NCBI GenBank assembly: GCA_020161575.1 | Contig: JAIUNR010000004.1 | Coordinates: forward strand, 186,001 to 250,000 | Source: Pseudomonadota bacterium | GTDB lineage: Bacteria; Pseudomonadota; Alphaproteobacteria; Rhizobiales; Beijerinckiaceae | Length of the DNA stretch: 64,000 nucleotides | Direction of reading: 5' to 3' | In this document: piece after piece, positions 16,821 to 26,864 of the stretch | Layout: every line of letters starts with the position of its first letter | Numbering within the stretch: the stretch's first letter is position 1 | Position numbers and translations under genes: made by a program | The notes under the pieces: generated by a model | Seen by the model: only the letters and a program-made list of their open reading frames with translations | Databases searched by the model: none | What the model was told of the DNA's origin: nothing

Positions 16821-18533
16821 ATGAGTTCGGCGAACATGAAGCGCGGGGAGGGTCCGGCCAGCGCCGGGCGCGGCTTCGCGCTTGCGCCCTCGCTCCTCTC
16901 GGCACGCCTTGCCATGGCGCGCGCCTGGTTCGGCCGCTCGTCATTCAAGGCTTCGCGCTTTGTTTACGTGCCCCCCCATCTCCATCTGGCGGACCCGTCG
17001 GTGGCCGCCGATTTCCTCAATGGGCAGATCGTGCTTTCCGGGCGCAGCCTTCTGGCAGGGGGGCGGCCGATCCTCGACCTTCCCACGCCGAGCCGGGCCT
17101 TCGCCGCCGCCTTCAACGGTTTCGACTGGCTGCGCCATTTCGAAGCCAGCGCCGATCCCGCCCTGCGCGCCGGCGCCCGGGAGCTGACCACCCGATGGAT
17201 GGAACGGCGCGAGAAGGGCCGCCAACCCGAAGCGGAACTGCCTGAAGCTTTGCCCCGGCGCGTCATCGCCTGGGTCACCCATTCCGTCCTGCTGACGGAG
17301 AATGCCGATTTCGCGGCCTATCGCCGGCTGATCGACCATCTCGCCCGCGATGCCGCGATGCTGCGCGTGCTGGCCGGCGAGGCCCGGATCGGGCTCCTGC
17401 GCACCGAGGCCGCGCTCGCCCTCGCATTTCATGCGCTCTCGCTGGATCGGCCGAATGCGGCGATCCGGCAAGCACAGGCCCTGTTGGAAACCGCGCTCGC
17501 CCAGACGATCCCGGAGGATGGCTGCCCGCAGGATCGCGATGCGGGCACCGCCGTGCGCCTCGCGGCAATGATCGTGCCGCTGCTTGCGCTGTATCGCGCC
17601 CGACAATGGCCGGCGCCGGACATCCTGACGGCGAGCTTCCAGAAGCTTGTAGCCTTCATCCGCATGATGCAGCACCCGGATGGCGGGCTCGCCTTGTTCA
17701 ACGGTGCCGGGCTGGTCACGCGCGACCTTGCGGCGGAGGTCATGCGTTTCGGCGCCGGCCGCGTCGCGCGCCAGCATTCCGCCCCGGAGGGCGGATTCGA
17801 ACGGCTCGAAACCGATCACGGCCTGCTGATCGTCGATACCGGGCGCCTGCCGCCGCCGGAATTCGCCGGGCATGCGGGCGCGAGCGCGCTGGCTTTCGAG
17901 TTTTCGACAAAAACCGACCGGCTGATCGTCAATTGCGGCTTCCCCCCCTCCGCCGAGGGCAAGGCGCTGCGCAGCCTTCGGATGGCTTCCGCGCATTCGG
18001 GCGTGCTCATCGACGATCTGCCCCTGGTCGATGTGGAGTCCTTCCGCGATGCCTTTGGTCGCCCGGAGGATCGCGTGGTCTCGAACGAGGAGGGATTGCC
18101 CGTCCAGCGCCGCACGCATGGCGATGCCGTCAGCCTCACGATTGGGCATGCCGGCTTGCGCACCAGGACGGGCTATCTCGTCGAGCGCGAATTCACCCTG
18201 CTGCCGGGCGATGGCGGCCTGGCCGGCGCCGAACGGGCGATCGATGTCGGCGGGCAAGGCGAGTCACGGCGCTGGACGCTCGTCTTCCATCTCCACCCGC
18301 GCGTGATCCCGGAACCGCTTTCCCGGCAGGATGCGCTCATCCTGCGCCTCCCGCACCAGCCGCCGGGGCAGGATCGCTGGCTGTTCGAATGCGCCGGAAT
18401 TCCGCTGCATATCGAGGAGAGCTGCTGTTTCGAGCAGGAAGGCGTGTTGCCCAGAACCGAGGCGATCATCCTCGATATCCCCATTGCGGGCACCACGGAA
18501 ATCCGCTGGCGGCTGAGCCCGTATAAAGGTTAG
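16821..18533 (+). CDS. heparinase II/III family protein
   Basis: A 570-residue protein of the heparinase II/III-like group common between rsmB and purH in alphaproteobacteria. Helical N-terminal region (around [24 protein letters not shown]) is followed by a beta-rich C-terminal half containing the family block PEGGFERLE...GLLIVDTG and [21 protein letters not shown]. Homologs are proposed polysaccharide lyases; no Sec signal peptide is evident and no substrate has been shown. ATG at 16821 is preferred to GTG at 16815 because CAGG is better spaced. Confidence 0.82.
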   Translation: MSSANMKRGEGPASAGRGFALAPSLLSARLAMARAWFGRSSFKASRFVYVPPHLHLADPSVAADFLNGQIVLSGRSLLAGGRPILDLPTPSRAFAAAFNGFDWLRHFEASADPALRAGARELTTRWMERREKGRQPEAELPEALPRRVIAWVTHSVLLTENADFAAYRRLIDHLARDAAMLRVLAGEARIGLLRTEAALALAFHALSLDRPNAAIRQAQALLETALAQTIPEDGCPQDRDAGTAVRLAAMIVPLLALYRARQWPAPDILTASFQKLVAFIRMMQHPDGGLALFNGAGLVTRDLAAEVMRFGAGRVARQHSAPEGGFERLETDHGLLIVDTGRLPPPEFAGHAGASALAFEFSTKTDRLIVNCGFPPSAEGKALRSLRMASAHSGVLIDDLPLVDVESFRDAFGRPEDRVVSNEEGLPVQRRTHGDAVSLTIGHAGLRTRTGYLVEREFTLLPGDGGLAGAERAIDVGGQGESRRWTLVFHLHPRVIPEPLSRQDALILRLPHQPPGQDRWLFECAGIPLHIEESCCFEQEGVLPRTEAIILDIPIAGTTEIRWRLSPYKG

Positions 18534-18640
18534 CGCCGCAAAACGGGGCGATTGCGCGAAAAATCGGCCCTTGTGCAATGGTGCCGGCAAAAGGCCTGTG
18601 CTATCGGCGCTGCGACCATCCGTCCTCCCCGGAGTATCCG

Positions 18641-20224
18641 ATGCCTGCCAACAAACGCCCTATCCAGCGCGCGCTCCTTTCCGTTTTCGACAAAACCGGC
18701 CTTGTCGAGCTTGCCCGCGCGCTCCACGCCCGCGGCGTGACGCTGATCTCGACCGGAGGCTCGCGCGCCGCGCTCGCGGATGCCGGCATTCCGGTGATGG
18801 ATATTTCCGAGGTCACGGGCTTTCCCGAGATGATGGATGGCCGGGTGAAGACCCTCCATCCGAAAGTGCATGGCGGCTTGCTCGCGATGCGCGACAATCC
18901 CGAGCATCAGGCGGCCCTGCTCGCGCATGGCATCGAGCCGATCGACCTGCTGGTGGGCAATCTCTATCCCTTCCGCGAGACCCTCGCCAAAGGCGCGGAC
19001 TTCAACACGATCATCGAGAATATCGATATCGGCGGGCCCGCCATGCTGCGCTCTTCCGCGAAGAACCATGACGGGGTCTGCGTGGTGGTCGACCCCAATG
19101 ATTACAGCGCGCTGCTCGCCGAGCTCGACGCCCAGGACGGCGAGACGACAAGCGCCTTCCGCCGTGCACTGGCCGCCAAGGCCTTCGGCCACACCGCGGC
19201 CTATGACCGTGCGATCGCCGAATGGTTCACCGGAGTGACGGCCGATGGTCCGAAACTCGCCGCCGAGAAATCCGGCACCGAACTGCGCTACGGCGAGAAC
19301 CCTCATCAATCGGCCTGGTTTGTCGCGGAAGGCACGCCCCGCGCCGGAGTCGCCACCGCACGGCAGGTGCAGGGCAAGGCGCTCTCCTACAACAATCTCA
19401 ACGATGCCGATGCCGCTTTCGAATGCGTTGCGGAATTCGATCCCGCACGGACCAGAGCCGTTGCGATCATCAAGCACGCCAATCCCTGTGGTGTCGCGGA
19501 AGGCGCAAGCCTGGTCGAAGCTTACAACCGCGCGCTTGCCTGCGATCCCGTCTCGGCTTTCGGCGGCATCGTCGCGATGAACGCGGTGCTTGACGCCGAG
19601 GCGGCCCGCGCCATGACCGAGATCTTCACCGAGGTGATCATCGCGCCGGGCGCCAGCGAGGAAGCCATCGCCATCGTCGGCGCGAAGAAGAACCTGCGCC
19701 TGCTGCTGACCGGCGCGTTGCCCGATCCGCGCGCGAAGGATCTCGTCACCCGCTCCATCGCCGGCGGACGCCTCGTCCAGACCCGCGACAATGCCGTGGT
19801 CGACACGATGGAATTGAAGGTTGTCACCAAGCGCGCGCCGAGCGAGGCGGAGCTGGCCGACATGCGCTTTGCCTATCGCGTGGTCAAGCATGTGAAATCA
19901 AACGCCATCGTCTATGCCAAAGGCGGCGCGACGGTCGGGATCGGCGCGGGACAGATGAGCCGGGTCGATTCCGCGCGCATCGCCGCCTGGAAGGCGGGCG
20001 AGGCCGCCAAGGCCGCGGGTGCCGAAAAGCCGCTGACCTTCGGCTCCGTCGCGGCGTCAGATGCCTTCTTCCCCTTCGCGGATGGGCTCGAAGCGCTGGT
20101 CGCCGCCGGCGCCACCGCCGTCATCCAACCCGGTGGCTCGATGCGCGACAATGAAGTCATCGCCGCCGCCGATGCCGCGGGAATCGCGATGGTCTTCACC
20201 GGCACGCGGCATTTCCGCCACTGA
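18641..20224 (+). CDS. purH: bifunctional AICAR transformylase/IMP cyclohydrolase
   Basis: Last two steps of purine synthesis in one 527-residue cytoplasmic protein. The N-terminal MGS-like cyclohydrolase domain shows [20 protein letters not shown] and [16 protein letters not shown]; the C-terminal transformylase domain has the Lys-His pair in IKHANPCG and the ending [29 protein letters not shown]. Start ATG at 18641 has CGGAG about 8 bases upstream, although the frame is open earlier. Ended by a strong terminator shared with gdh. Confidence 0.98.
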   Translation: MPANKRPIQRALLSVFDKTGLVELARALHARGVTLISTGGSRAALADAGIPVMDISEVTGFPEMMDGRVKTLHPKVHGGLLAMRDNPEHQAALLAHGIEPIDLLVGNLYPFRETLAKGADFNTIIENIDIGGPAMLRSSAKNHDGVCVVVDPNDYSALLAELDAQDGETTSAFRRALAAKAFGHTAAYDRAIAEWFTGVTADGPKLAAEKSGTELRYGENPHQSAWFVAEGTPRAGVATARQVQGKALSYNNLNDADAAFECVAEFDPARTRAVAIIKHANPCGVAEGASLVEAYNRALACDPVSAFGGIVAMNAVLDAEAARAMTEIFTEVIIAPGASEEAIAIVGAKKNLRLLLTGALPDPRAKDLVTRSIAGGRLVQTRDNAVVDTMELKVVTKRAPSEAELADMRFAYRVVKHVKSNAIVYAKGGATVGIGAGQMSRVDSARIAAWKAGEAAKAAGAEKPLTFGSVAASDAFFPFADGLEALVAAGATAVIQPGGSMRDNEVIAAADAAGIAMVFTGTRHFRH

Positions 20225-20255
20225 CCACTGGCGGCACGAAGCGCCCCGATCGCCA

Positions 20256-20288
20256 TAAAAAAAGCCGGGCAATGCCCGGCTTTTCCTT
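20256..20288. terminator. bidirectional terminator between purH and gdh
   Basis: AAAAGCCGGGC and GCCCGGCTTTT form an 11-pair stem with a 3-base loop, with A-run on one side and T-run on the other, so it can end transcripts from both convergent genes. Confidence 0.9.
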
Positions 20289-20305
20289 TTTCGCGGCAGC
20301 GCTTC

Positions 20306-23300
20306 TCATTCGCGCGCCAGATCCCCCAGGAGCCCGCCGAGCACGGTCAGGCGTGCCTGGTTGAGCGGGCCCGAGCTCAGCATCTTCACATTCGCGAGCG
20401 CGCGCGAAAGCGTCTCCCCCTTGGCTTCGGCCCAGGCCGTGAGACCCTTCTCGCCAGCCCCATGATGGGCGATGACATCGCCCGCGATCTTGCGCATCGC
20501 CTCGTCGATCGCCGCGATGGCGCGATCAAGCGCCAGACGCTCGTAAGGATCGATCGTCGCGATCGACCGGGCGCCTTCGCGCAAGGCCCCGAGATCGAAA
20601 TGGTCCTCCAGCGCGAAAATGGTCCGCGCCGCGGCGGGCACGTCGATCTTCGTCTTTTCCGCGATCAGCGTCGCATCGAGCGCGCAGGCGGAGATCGGAA
20701 TATCGATGATGCGCGCGGCAAGTTCGGTCGGCACTTTCTCGCTCACGAGGGCAGCGATGGCGGCTTCGCGCGCCGCCTTCGCCTCGGGCGAGAGAAGCGC
20801 ATCGCGCTTCTTCTCGGTCTCGCTCACACCAGCCTTGAACCGCTTCACCAGTGCTTCCAGCCCCGGCGCGAAATCGACATTGCGCAGGAACCACAGCATC
20901 CGCCCCGAGACATGGGCCTGCGCCGCCGCGTAGAGCGCGAGCTGGGTGGTGCCGGATATCCGGGTATCGAGCGCGTCGATCGCGAGATTGATCTCGAGAA
21001 TACCGAAAACGTCGCGCGCAAGCGCATAGGCACGGGCGACATCGGGCACGCCATGGCCGGTGCGCGCGGCGAGCCGCATCGCGATCCCCGGTCCGCCGCG
21101 ATTGATCACGGCGTTGGAAAGCTGCGTTGCAACGATTTCCCGGCGCAGGCGATGGGAATCGATGGCATCCGGGAATTTTTCCTGCACTTCCTTCGGGAAG
21201 TACCGGCGCAGCTCCTCGATGAGATAGGGATCATCGGGTACGTTCGAGGCGATGAGGTGATCGAAGAGCGAGAGTTTGGCATAGGCCAGCAGCACCGCGA
21301 TTTCGGGTCGTGTCAGACCTTCGCCCCGCAGCGCACGCGCGCCGATCTCGGCATCTGTGGGCAGCCCCTCGACCGCGCGGTCGAGCCGGCCTTCGTCCTC
21401 GAGCGCATGCATCAGTTCCTGAAGATCGGAACTTGCAGCCGTGCCTTCGCGCTGGGTCAGCGACAGCGCGAGCGATTGCAGGTAATTGTTGCGCAGGACA
21501 AGGCGCGCCACTTCATCCGTCATGCCCGCAAGAAGGGTGTTTCGGGTCTCGCGCGTCAGGCGCTTGTCACCTTCGGGCTTCGCAAGCGCGATCTTGAGAT
21601 TGACCTCGACGTCCGAGGAATTGACGCCGGCGGAATTGTCGATCGCATCGGTATTGAGACGCACGCCATGGCGGCCGGCCTCGATACGCGCGGCCTGCGT
21701 CATGCCGAGATTGGCGCCCTCGCCGATAACCTTGGCGCCGAGTTCGGCGGCGGTGACGCGGATCGCGTCATTGGCGCGATCGCCCACTTCCGCATCGCTC
21801 TCGTGCGTGGCGCGCAGATAGGTGCCGATGCCGCCGAACCAGAGCAGATCGACTTTCGCCTTCAGGATCGCGGTCATCACCTGCTGGGGCGTCGCATCGC
21901 CGCCTTCAAGGCCGAGCAAGGCGCGCATTTCGGGCGAAAGCGGAATCTTTTTCGCCGAACGCGGGAAGATGCCGCCACCTTTCGAGATCAGCTTCGGATC
22001 GTAATCCTGCCAGCTTGAACGCGGCAGCGCGAACATGCGCTGGCGCTCCGCGAAGCTTTTCGCCGCATCGGGATCGGGATCGATGAAGATGTCGCGGTGA
22101 TCGAAAGCGGCGACGAGACGGATCTGCTTGGAAAGCAGCATGCCGTTGCCGAACACGTCACCCGACATGTCGCCGACGCCAGCCACGGTGAACGGCATTG
22201 TCTGGATGTCGATATCGATCTCGCGGAAATGCCGTTTGACGGCTTCCCAGGCACCACGGGCGGTGATCCCCATCTTCTTGTGATCATAACCCGCCGAGCC
22301 ACCCGAGGCGAAGGCATCGCCCAGCCAATGGTCGCGGGCTTCGGAGATGCCGTTCGCGGTGTCGGAGAAGGTCGCGGTACCCTTATCGGCAGCCACGACG
22401 AGATAGGGGTCGTCGCCGTCATAGCGGATGACGCGCGCCGGCGGCACGATCTTCTCGTTCGCGATCGTGTCCGTCACGTCGAGCAGGGCGGAAACAAACG
22501 TCTTGTAGGAAGCGGTGCCTTCGGCAAACCAGGCGTCGCGATCCGAGGCCGGCGGCAGGTTCTTGGGCACGAAGCCGCCCTTGGCGCCCACCGGAACGAT
22601 GACCGCGTTCTTCACCTGCTGCGCCTTGACCAGACCGAGGATCTCGGTGCGGAAATCCATCGGCCGATCGGACCAGCGCAACCCGCCGCGCGCGACCTTG
22701 CCGAACCTGAGATGCAGCCCCTCGACCTGCGGCGAGGCCACGAAGATCTCGAAAAGCGGCTTGGGCAGCGGCAGATTCTCCACCTGCGCGCAGGCGAACT
22801 TGAACGCGATCGTCGGCCGCCCCTGCTGATAGGCATTGGTGCGCAAGGTCGCGAGGATGAGGTTCAGAATCCGACGATAGATGCGGTCGTCGTCGAGGCT
22901 GGTGATCTTGTCGATCTCGGCCAGCAGCAAGGTCTGCTCGGCCTCGACCTTCGCCGCGCGTTTGGCGGGCGCATCTTCGAGATCGGGATCGAAGCGTAGG
23001 GCGAAAAGCCGCGCGAGGCCATGCGTCGCCGCCGGATAACGCGCCAGCGCTTCCGCGATATAGAGCTGCGCGTAAGGCACGCCGATCTGGCGCAGATAGC
23101 GCGCGTAGCTGCGCAGGATATCCGCCTTGCGCGGGGAGAGCCCGACATCCGTGACAAGCGCGTTGAAACGATCCGATTCGAGTGTGCCGGAGAACACCCC
23201 GTTGAGCGTCTCGACGAGGGGCGCCTCGAGCACGTCAAGGTCGATCTCCCCGCCGCGTGCCCGTTCGAGCGTCATGTCGTGAAGCCAATGCGTCGGTTCG

Positions 23301-25081
23301 GCGGAGGCCGGATCGGCATGGATGCGATAGGTGCGCTCATTGATGACGGTGAAGCCGAGATTCTCCAGCACCGGAACACGCCGCGAAAGCGGGATCGCAG
23401 CACGGCGCGAGAAGACCTTGAGACTGACCCGCGCCGCGCCATCACCCGCCTTGCGGTAGAAGGCGAAAGGCGTTGCCGCGCCCAGCTCCTCGAGATGCGC
23501 GATATCGGCGAGCGCATCGGAGGAGGAGAAAGCCTCGCGATAGGCCGCGGAGAACGCGTTCGAATAGCGCTGGAGCCAGGGGCCGATCTTGTCCGCCGGC
23601 GCTTCCCTTTCGAGCGTCTCGCGGAAATCGTCGGCCCAGGTGCGCACGATGGCGGCGATGCCTGCTTCAAGCGTCGCGCGGTCGATATTCGGCGTCACGC
23701 CTTCGGTGCGCCCGATAATGTAATGCGTGCGCGAGAGCGGCCCTTCGGGATAGGCGGGATAAGCGGCGGAAACACGGCCGTCATAGATGCGCGCGAGGTA
23801 TTCACCGATCTTGAGACGCGCCTGCGTGTCGTAACGGTCCTTGGGGACGTAGACCATGACGGAGACAAAGCGGTCGAAGCGGTCAACGCGTGCCAGCGCG
23901 CGCAGGCGCGGCCGCTCCGCCAGCGCCATCACGTCCATCGCGACGGAATAGAGCGTATCGAGATCGACCTGGAACAATTCGTCGCGCGGGTAGCTCTCGA
24001 GCACGTTCATGAGCGCCTTGCCGGAATGGCTGGCCGGATCAAAACCCGCGCGTTCGAAAACACGGGCGACCTTGTGGCGCAGATAGGGCACGGCGCGGGT
24101 CGAGCCGGTATAGGCGGTCGAGGTGAAGAGCCCGACAACGCGCAGCTCCCCTTCAAGCTCGCCGCGCTCGTTGAGCAGCTTGACGCCGACATAATCGAGA
24201 TAGACGCGCCGGTGAATGCGCGACTTCACATTGGCCTTGGCGACGAAAAGCGGGGTGGGCTCGCGCAGGAAGGCGCGGATCTCGGGCGTCATCACCACGA
24301 GTTCCTTGCCGCGGCGCAGGACCTTCACCTCCGGGTCGCGCAGGATGCCCAGACCTTCCGAGGGGATCGGGTCCGAGGACATTTCCCGGTCGGAGAACCG
24401 ATATTCGCGGATGCCGAGGAAAGTGAAATTATCCGCCAGAAGCCAATCGAGGAACTGCACCGCCTCGGCGATCTCGTCCGGTGGCAGCATGGGCGGCGTG
24501 GCGCGATAGCGCGTCGCGATCTCGGCGAGGCGGGTGCGCATCGGCACCCAATCGCTCACCGCCGCACGGATATCGGCGAAAATCGTGACGAAATCGGCTT
24601 CAAGCCGGCTGCGCTCGCCCTCGTCCAGCGGCTGGGCGATATGGATATGCAGAAAGCTCTCGCGCTGTACGGGCGCAAGCTCGCGGCCCGCTGAAAGGCC
24701 GATAAGACGGGAAAGCACGCCCTGCCCATCCCGCTCCACGGCAAGGATCGGATGCGCGACCAATGCGACCGGCAGGCCGCGCTCACCCAATTCCGCGAGG
24801 GTCGAATCGAGCAGGAAGGGCATGTCGTCGTTGATGATCTCGATCAGCGTGCCCGCGCGGCCCATGCTGGCGGGAAACGGCGCGATGCGAATCTTCACCT
24901 TGCCGGGCTGGCGCTGGCGGAGCATGTCGCCCGCCGCCGCCGCGAGCTCCGCCCGCGCGCCCTGATCGACAAGCGCGAGATCCTCGGGATCGACACGCGA
25001 GAACAGGAGCTGTTCAAGCCCCTGTTTCTCCGCAGCCCGGACGATCGACGCATCCCCTGAAGGGGCACTGGAATTCGGCAT
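20306..25081 (-). CDS. gdhB: NAD-specific glutamate dehydrogenase (180-kDa class)
   Basis: Very large enzyme (about 1591 residues) converting glutamate to 2-oxoglutarate and ammonia, mainly catabolic. Regulatory ACT-like regions fill the N-terminal part. The catalytic block shows [31 protein letters not shown], then [20 protein letters not shown] and a NAD-binding region ending [15 protein letters not shown], all typical of the bacterial L-GDH family. ATG at 25081 has GGAG 9 bases upstream; an alternative ATG at 25105 lacks one. Single-gene unit with its own terminator. Confidence 0.95.
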   Translation of the reverse strand: MPNSSAPSGDASIVRAAEKQGLEQLLFSRVDPEDLALVDQGARAELAAAAGDMLRQRQPGKVKIRIAPFPASMGRAGTLIEIINDDMPFLLDSTLAELGERGLPVALVAHPILAVERDGQGVLSRLIGLSAGRELAPVQRESFLHIHIAQPLDEGERSRLEADFVTIFADIRAAVSDWVPMRTRLAEIATRYRATPPMLPPDEIAEAVQFLDWLLADNFTFLGIREYRFSDREMSSDPIPSEGLGILRDPEVKVLRRGKELVVMTPEIRAFLREPTPLFVAKANVKSRIHRRVYLDYVGVKLLNERGELEGELRVVGLFTSTAYTGSTRAVPYLRHKVARVFERAGFDPASHSGKALMNVLESYPRDELFQVDLDTLYSVAMDVMALAERPRLRALARVDRFDRFVSVMVYVPKDRYDTQARLKIGEYLARIYDGRVSAAYPAYPEGPLSRTHYIIGRTEGVTPNIDRATLEAGIAAIVRTWADDFRETLEREAPADKIGPWLQRYSNAFSAAYREAFSSSDALADIAHLEELGAATPFAFYRKAGDGAARVSLKVFSRRAAIPLSRRVPVLENLGFTVINERTYRIHADPASAEPTHWLHDMTLERARGGEIDLDVLEAPLVETLNGVFSGTLESDRFNALVTDVGLSPRKADILRSYARYLRQIGVPYAQLYIAEALARYPAATHGLARLFALRFDPDLEDAPAKRAAKVEAEQTLLLAEIDKITSLDDDRIYRRILNLILATLRTNAYQQGRPTIAFKFACAQVENLPLPKPLFEIFVASPQVEGLHLRFGKVARGGLRWSDRPMDFRTEILGLVKAQQVKNAVIVPVGAKGGFVPKNLPPASDRDAWFAEGTASYKTFVSALLDVTDTIANEKIVPPARVIRYDGDDPYLVVAADKGTATFSDTANGISEARDHWLGDAFASGGSAGYDHKKMGITARGAWEAVKRHFREIDIDIQTMPFTVAGVGDMSGDVFGNGMLLSKQIRLVAAFDHRDIFIDPDPDAAKSFAERQRMFALPRSSWQDYDPKLISKGGGIFPRSAKKIPLSPEMRALLGLEGGDATPQQVMTAILKAKVDLLWFGGIGTYLRATHESDAEVGDRANDAIRVTAAELGAKVIGEGANLGMTQAARIEAGRHGVRLNTDAIDNSAGVNSSDVEVNLKIALAKPEGDKRLTRETRNTLLAGMTDEVARLVLRNNYLQSLALSLTQREGTAASSDLQELMHALEDEGRLDRAVEGLPTDAEIGARALRGEGLTRPEIAVLLAYAKLSLFDHLIASNVPDDPYLIEELRRYFPKEVQEKFPDAIDSHRLRREIVATQLSNAVINRGGPGIAMRLAARTGHGVPDVARAYALARDVFGILEINLAIDALDTRISGTTQLALYAAAQAHVSGRMLWFLRNVDFAPGLEALVKRFKAGVSETEKKRDALLSPEAKAAREAAIAALVSEKVPTELAARIIDIPISACALDATLIAEKTKIDVPAAARTIFALEDHFDLGALREGARSIATIDPYERLALDRAIAAIDEAMRKIAGDVIAHHGAGEKGLTAWAEAKGETLSRALANVKMLSSGPLNQARLTVLGGLLGDLARE

Positions 25082-25241
25082 GAGAGGAGGCTCCGCGAGC
25101 AACATGTGAGCCGACCTGTCGCAGTCGCAACTTGCAAGGCAGCTCTAGAGAGATCATGATTCGGACGACGACTGGCTTTCGTGTGGCGCGCACGATTCTT
25201 AGACCTTCGTTTAATGCGCCCTGCTTAAATAAGAGGCAAGC

Positions 25242-25853
25242 GTGGGAAAGCTAAAATATCCTGAATCCGGGACGCCCAAACGCAAAAAACCGCATGAGGT
25301 GACAGCACTTCGGCTCGATTCCGCGCCCTTGAGCACGGAAATGTCCGAATATTTCAAAAAATGCGAAGAAAAGATCGGTTTTGTTCCGAATGTGCTGATC
25401 GCCTATTCGCATTCCATGGCGAAGCTCGAAACCTTCGCCGCCTTCTACAACGAGTTGATGCTCGCGCCTTCCGGCCTTTCCAAACTGGAGCGCGAGATGA
25501 TCGGCGTGGTGGTCTCGGCGGAGAACCGCTGCTTCTACTGCCTCGTGGCCCATGGCGCCGCCTTGCGCAGCCTTTCGGGCAAGCCGGAACTGGGGGAGGC
25601 GATCGCCTTCAATTACCGCATGGCCGAGATCGAGCCGCGCCAGCGCGCGATGCTCGATTTCGCGCTCAAGGTCTCGCGCGCCTCGGCGGAAATCACCGAA
25701 GCCGACCGGGAAAAGCTGCGGGAAGCCGGCTTCAACGATGCCGATATCTGGGATATCGCCGCCACCGCCTCGTTCTATGCGATGTCGAACCGCATGGCGT
25801 CGGCCACCGGAATGTCGCCCAACCCGGAATATCACGGGCAGGCGCGCGGCTGA
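25242..25853 (+). CDS. AhpD-like/carboxymuconolactone decarboxylase-family peroxidase-related protein
   Basis: A 203-residue protein with the AhpD redox motif C97-x2-C100 and H104 (ENRCFYCLVAHG), preceded by the helix LSKLEREMIGVVVSA. Members are thiol-dependent peroxidase-like proteins; the 'peroxidase-related' subgroup of about this size is the best fit. The start is GTG with AGAGG 6 bases upstream. Divergent from gdh with 160 bases between. Stress role is inferred from family. Confidence 0.8.
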   Translation: MGKLKYPESGTPKRKKPHEVTALRLDSAPLSTEMSEYFKKCEEKIGFVPNVLIAYSHSMAKLETFAAFYNELMLAPSGLSKLEREMIGVVVSAENRCFYCLVAHGAALRSLSGKPELGEAIAFNYRMAEIEPRQRAMLDFALKVSRASAEITEADREKLREAGFNDADIWDIAATASFYAMSNRMASATGMSPNPEYHGQARG

Positions 25854-25876
25854 GATCGGGCTAAAGGGGTTTTACC

Positions 25877-25914
25877 AAAAAAGAAGGCGGCTCGTGCGGG
25901 GGGCTCGAGCCGCC
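25877..25914 (-). terminator. minus-strand intrinsic terminator, no annotated upstream gene
   Basis: GGCGGCTCG and CGAGCCGCC form a perfect 9-pair stem with an 11-base C-rich loop; on the minus strand it is followed by TTCTTTTTT. No minus-strand protein gene lies upstream, which points to a non-coding transcript. Confidence 0.6.
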
Positions 25915-25985
25915 ATGCCTGGCGTCGGGGCTCCGTGGAGCCGGCAGTCGAAACGAGGGGGCTGGGGGGCTAGGGTCCCGCTTCA
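25877..25985 (-). ncRNA. candidate small RNA with repeated AGCCCCC motifs
   Basis: Inferred from structure only. The minus strand of the 328-base gap between the AhpD-like gene and the DUF2794 gene ends in a good terminator (25877-25914), carries a second hairpin GGCTCC-AC-GGAGCC (25929-25942), and contains three copies of AGCCCCC(C): in the terminator loop (25898-25905) and at 25957-25963 and 25964-25971. C-rich single-stranded motifs that can pair with Shine-Dalgarno sequences are known in alphaproteobacterial sRNAs. The 5' end is unknown. The rest of the gap (25986-26181) shows nothing recognisable except the DUF2794 ribosome binding site. Confidence 0.3.
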
Positions 25986-26181
25986 CCGCCATCGCCTTGG
26001 CATCGTTGGCAAGATCGACGCCCGTTCTGGCAAGCGCATGGTCGAAATCGGGCCAAATTGTGAAATCGATAACGCCTCGATCACGAATTTCCGCTTGAAT
26101 GCAAGCCACGTGACTTCGGTCAGGTCTCGACGCTTGCACCGGGAGCACAAAACCCCGACATTTGCGTCGAGGAGGATCGCG

Positions 26182-26565
26182 ATGAAGCAAGGGGCAACGA
26201 ACAGCGAGATGTCGGGCGCTTCCCTCACATCGGCGAACGTGGTCGCCTTTCCGGCACAGCGGCTGCCCGAACTCGTCCGCTTCGATCGCCGCGAGCTTTC
26301 CTCTATCCTCGGAGTCTATGGCCGTCAGGTCGCGATGGGCGAATGGCGCGATTACGCCCTCGATTTCGGTCGCGAACGCGCTGTTTTTTCCATTCTGCGC
26401 CGCACCGGAGAGGCCCCGATTTACCGGATCGAAAAAGACCCCAAGCGCGCGGCACGGCAAGGCGCCTATGCCGTGCTCGGGCAGGATGGGCGCGTGCTCA
26501 AGCGCGGCGCCGATCTCGAAAGGGTGCTCAAGGTGCTGGAAAAGCCCGCGCGCATCGTGGGGTGA
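26182..26565 (+). CDS. DUF2794 family protein
   Basis: A 127-residue cytoplasmic protein of a small family seen in alphaproteobacteria, function unknown. The conserved core runs from VRFDRRELSSILGVYGRQVAMGEWRDYALDF to the basic segment IEKDPKRAARQGAYAVLGQDGRVLKRG. The frame is open far upstream, but the ATG at 26182 follows GGAGG by 7 bases. It precedes the ffh operon by about 300 bases and is probably its own unit. Confidence 0.8.
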   Translation: MKQGATNSEMSGASLTSANVVAFPAQRLPELVRFDRRELSSILGVYGRQVAMGEWRDYALDFGRERAVFSILRRTGEAPIYRIEKDPKRAARQGAYAVLGQDGRVLKRGADLERVLKVLEKPARIVG

Positions 26566-26755
26566 GAAGGCCCATGCGGGCGCGGGGATGCCCGGTTCCG
26601 ACTCATTTCTTGACCTTGCCCCCCTTTTCACCTACGAAGCCCGCTCCAATCAGGTGAGATCATCTCGATCCGCCGACCCGAGGTTCGCTTCGGGAGGTCA
26701 ACGCCCGGCAGCGCGATGCGCCCCCGGGCGTGTTCGTGTTTGGCATTACGCAAGC

Positions 26756-26836
26756 GCTTGGGGCTTGCGATCCGGCTGAAACCCTCGGGCCGAAAGCCGG
26801 GAGCGACTGCGACGCCAAGCAGGCAGCGATGCTGCC
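26756..26836 (+). promoter_or_regulatory. possible structured RNA leader of ffh
   Basis: The 299 bases before ffh have no gene. The part closest to ffh folds by eye into GCTTGG (26756-26761) paired with CCAAGC (26815-26820), enclosing CCGGCT/AGCCGG (26772-26777 with 26795-26800), then a GGCAGC-GAT-GCTGCC hairpin (26822-26836) just upstream of the ribosome binding site AGGGGAAGAG. A TTGACC at 26610-26615 could be a -35 box. No 4.5S RNA motif is present. Confidence 0.35.
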
Positions 26837-26864
26837 GCTGCGAGGGTCAACAGGGGAAGAGAAA

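Noticed and set aside
26566..26864. 4.5S (SRP) RNA gene next to ffh
   Set aside because: The conserved domain IV sequence (GGAAGCAGCC-type loop with GGAA tetraloop context) is absent on both strands.
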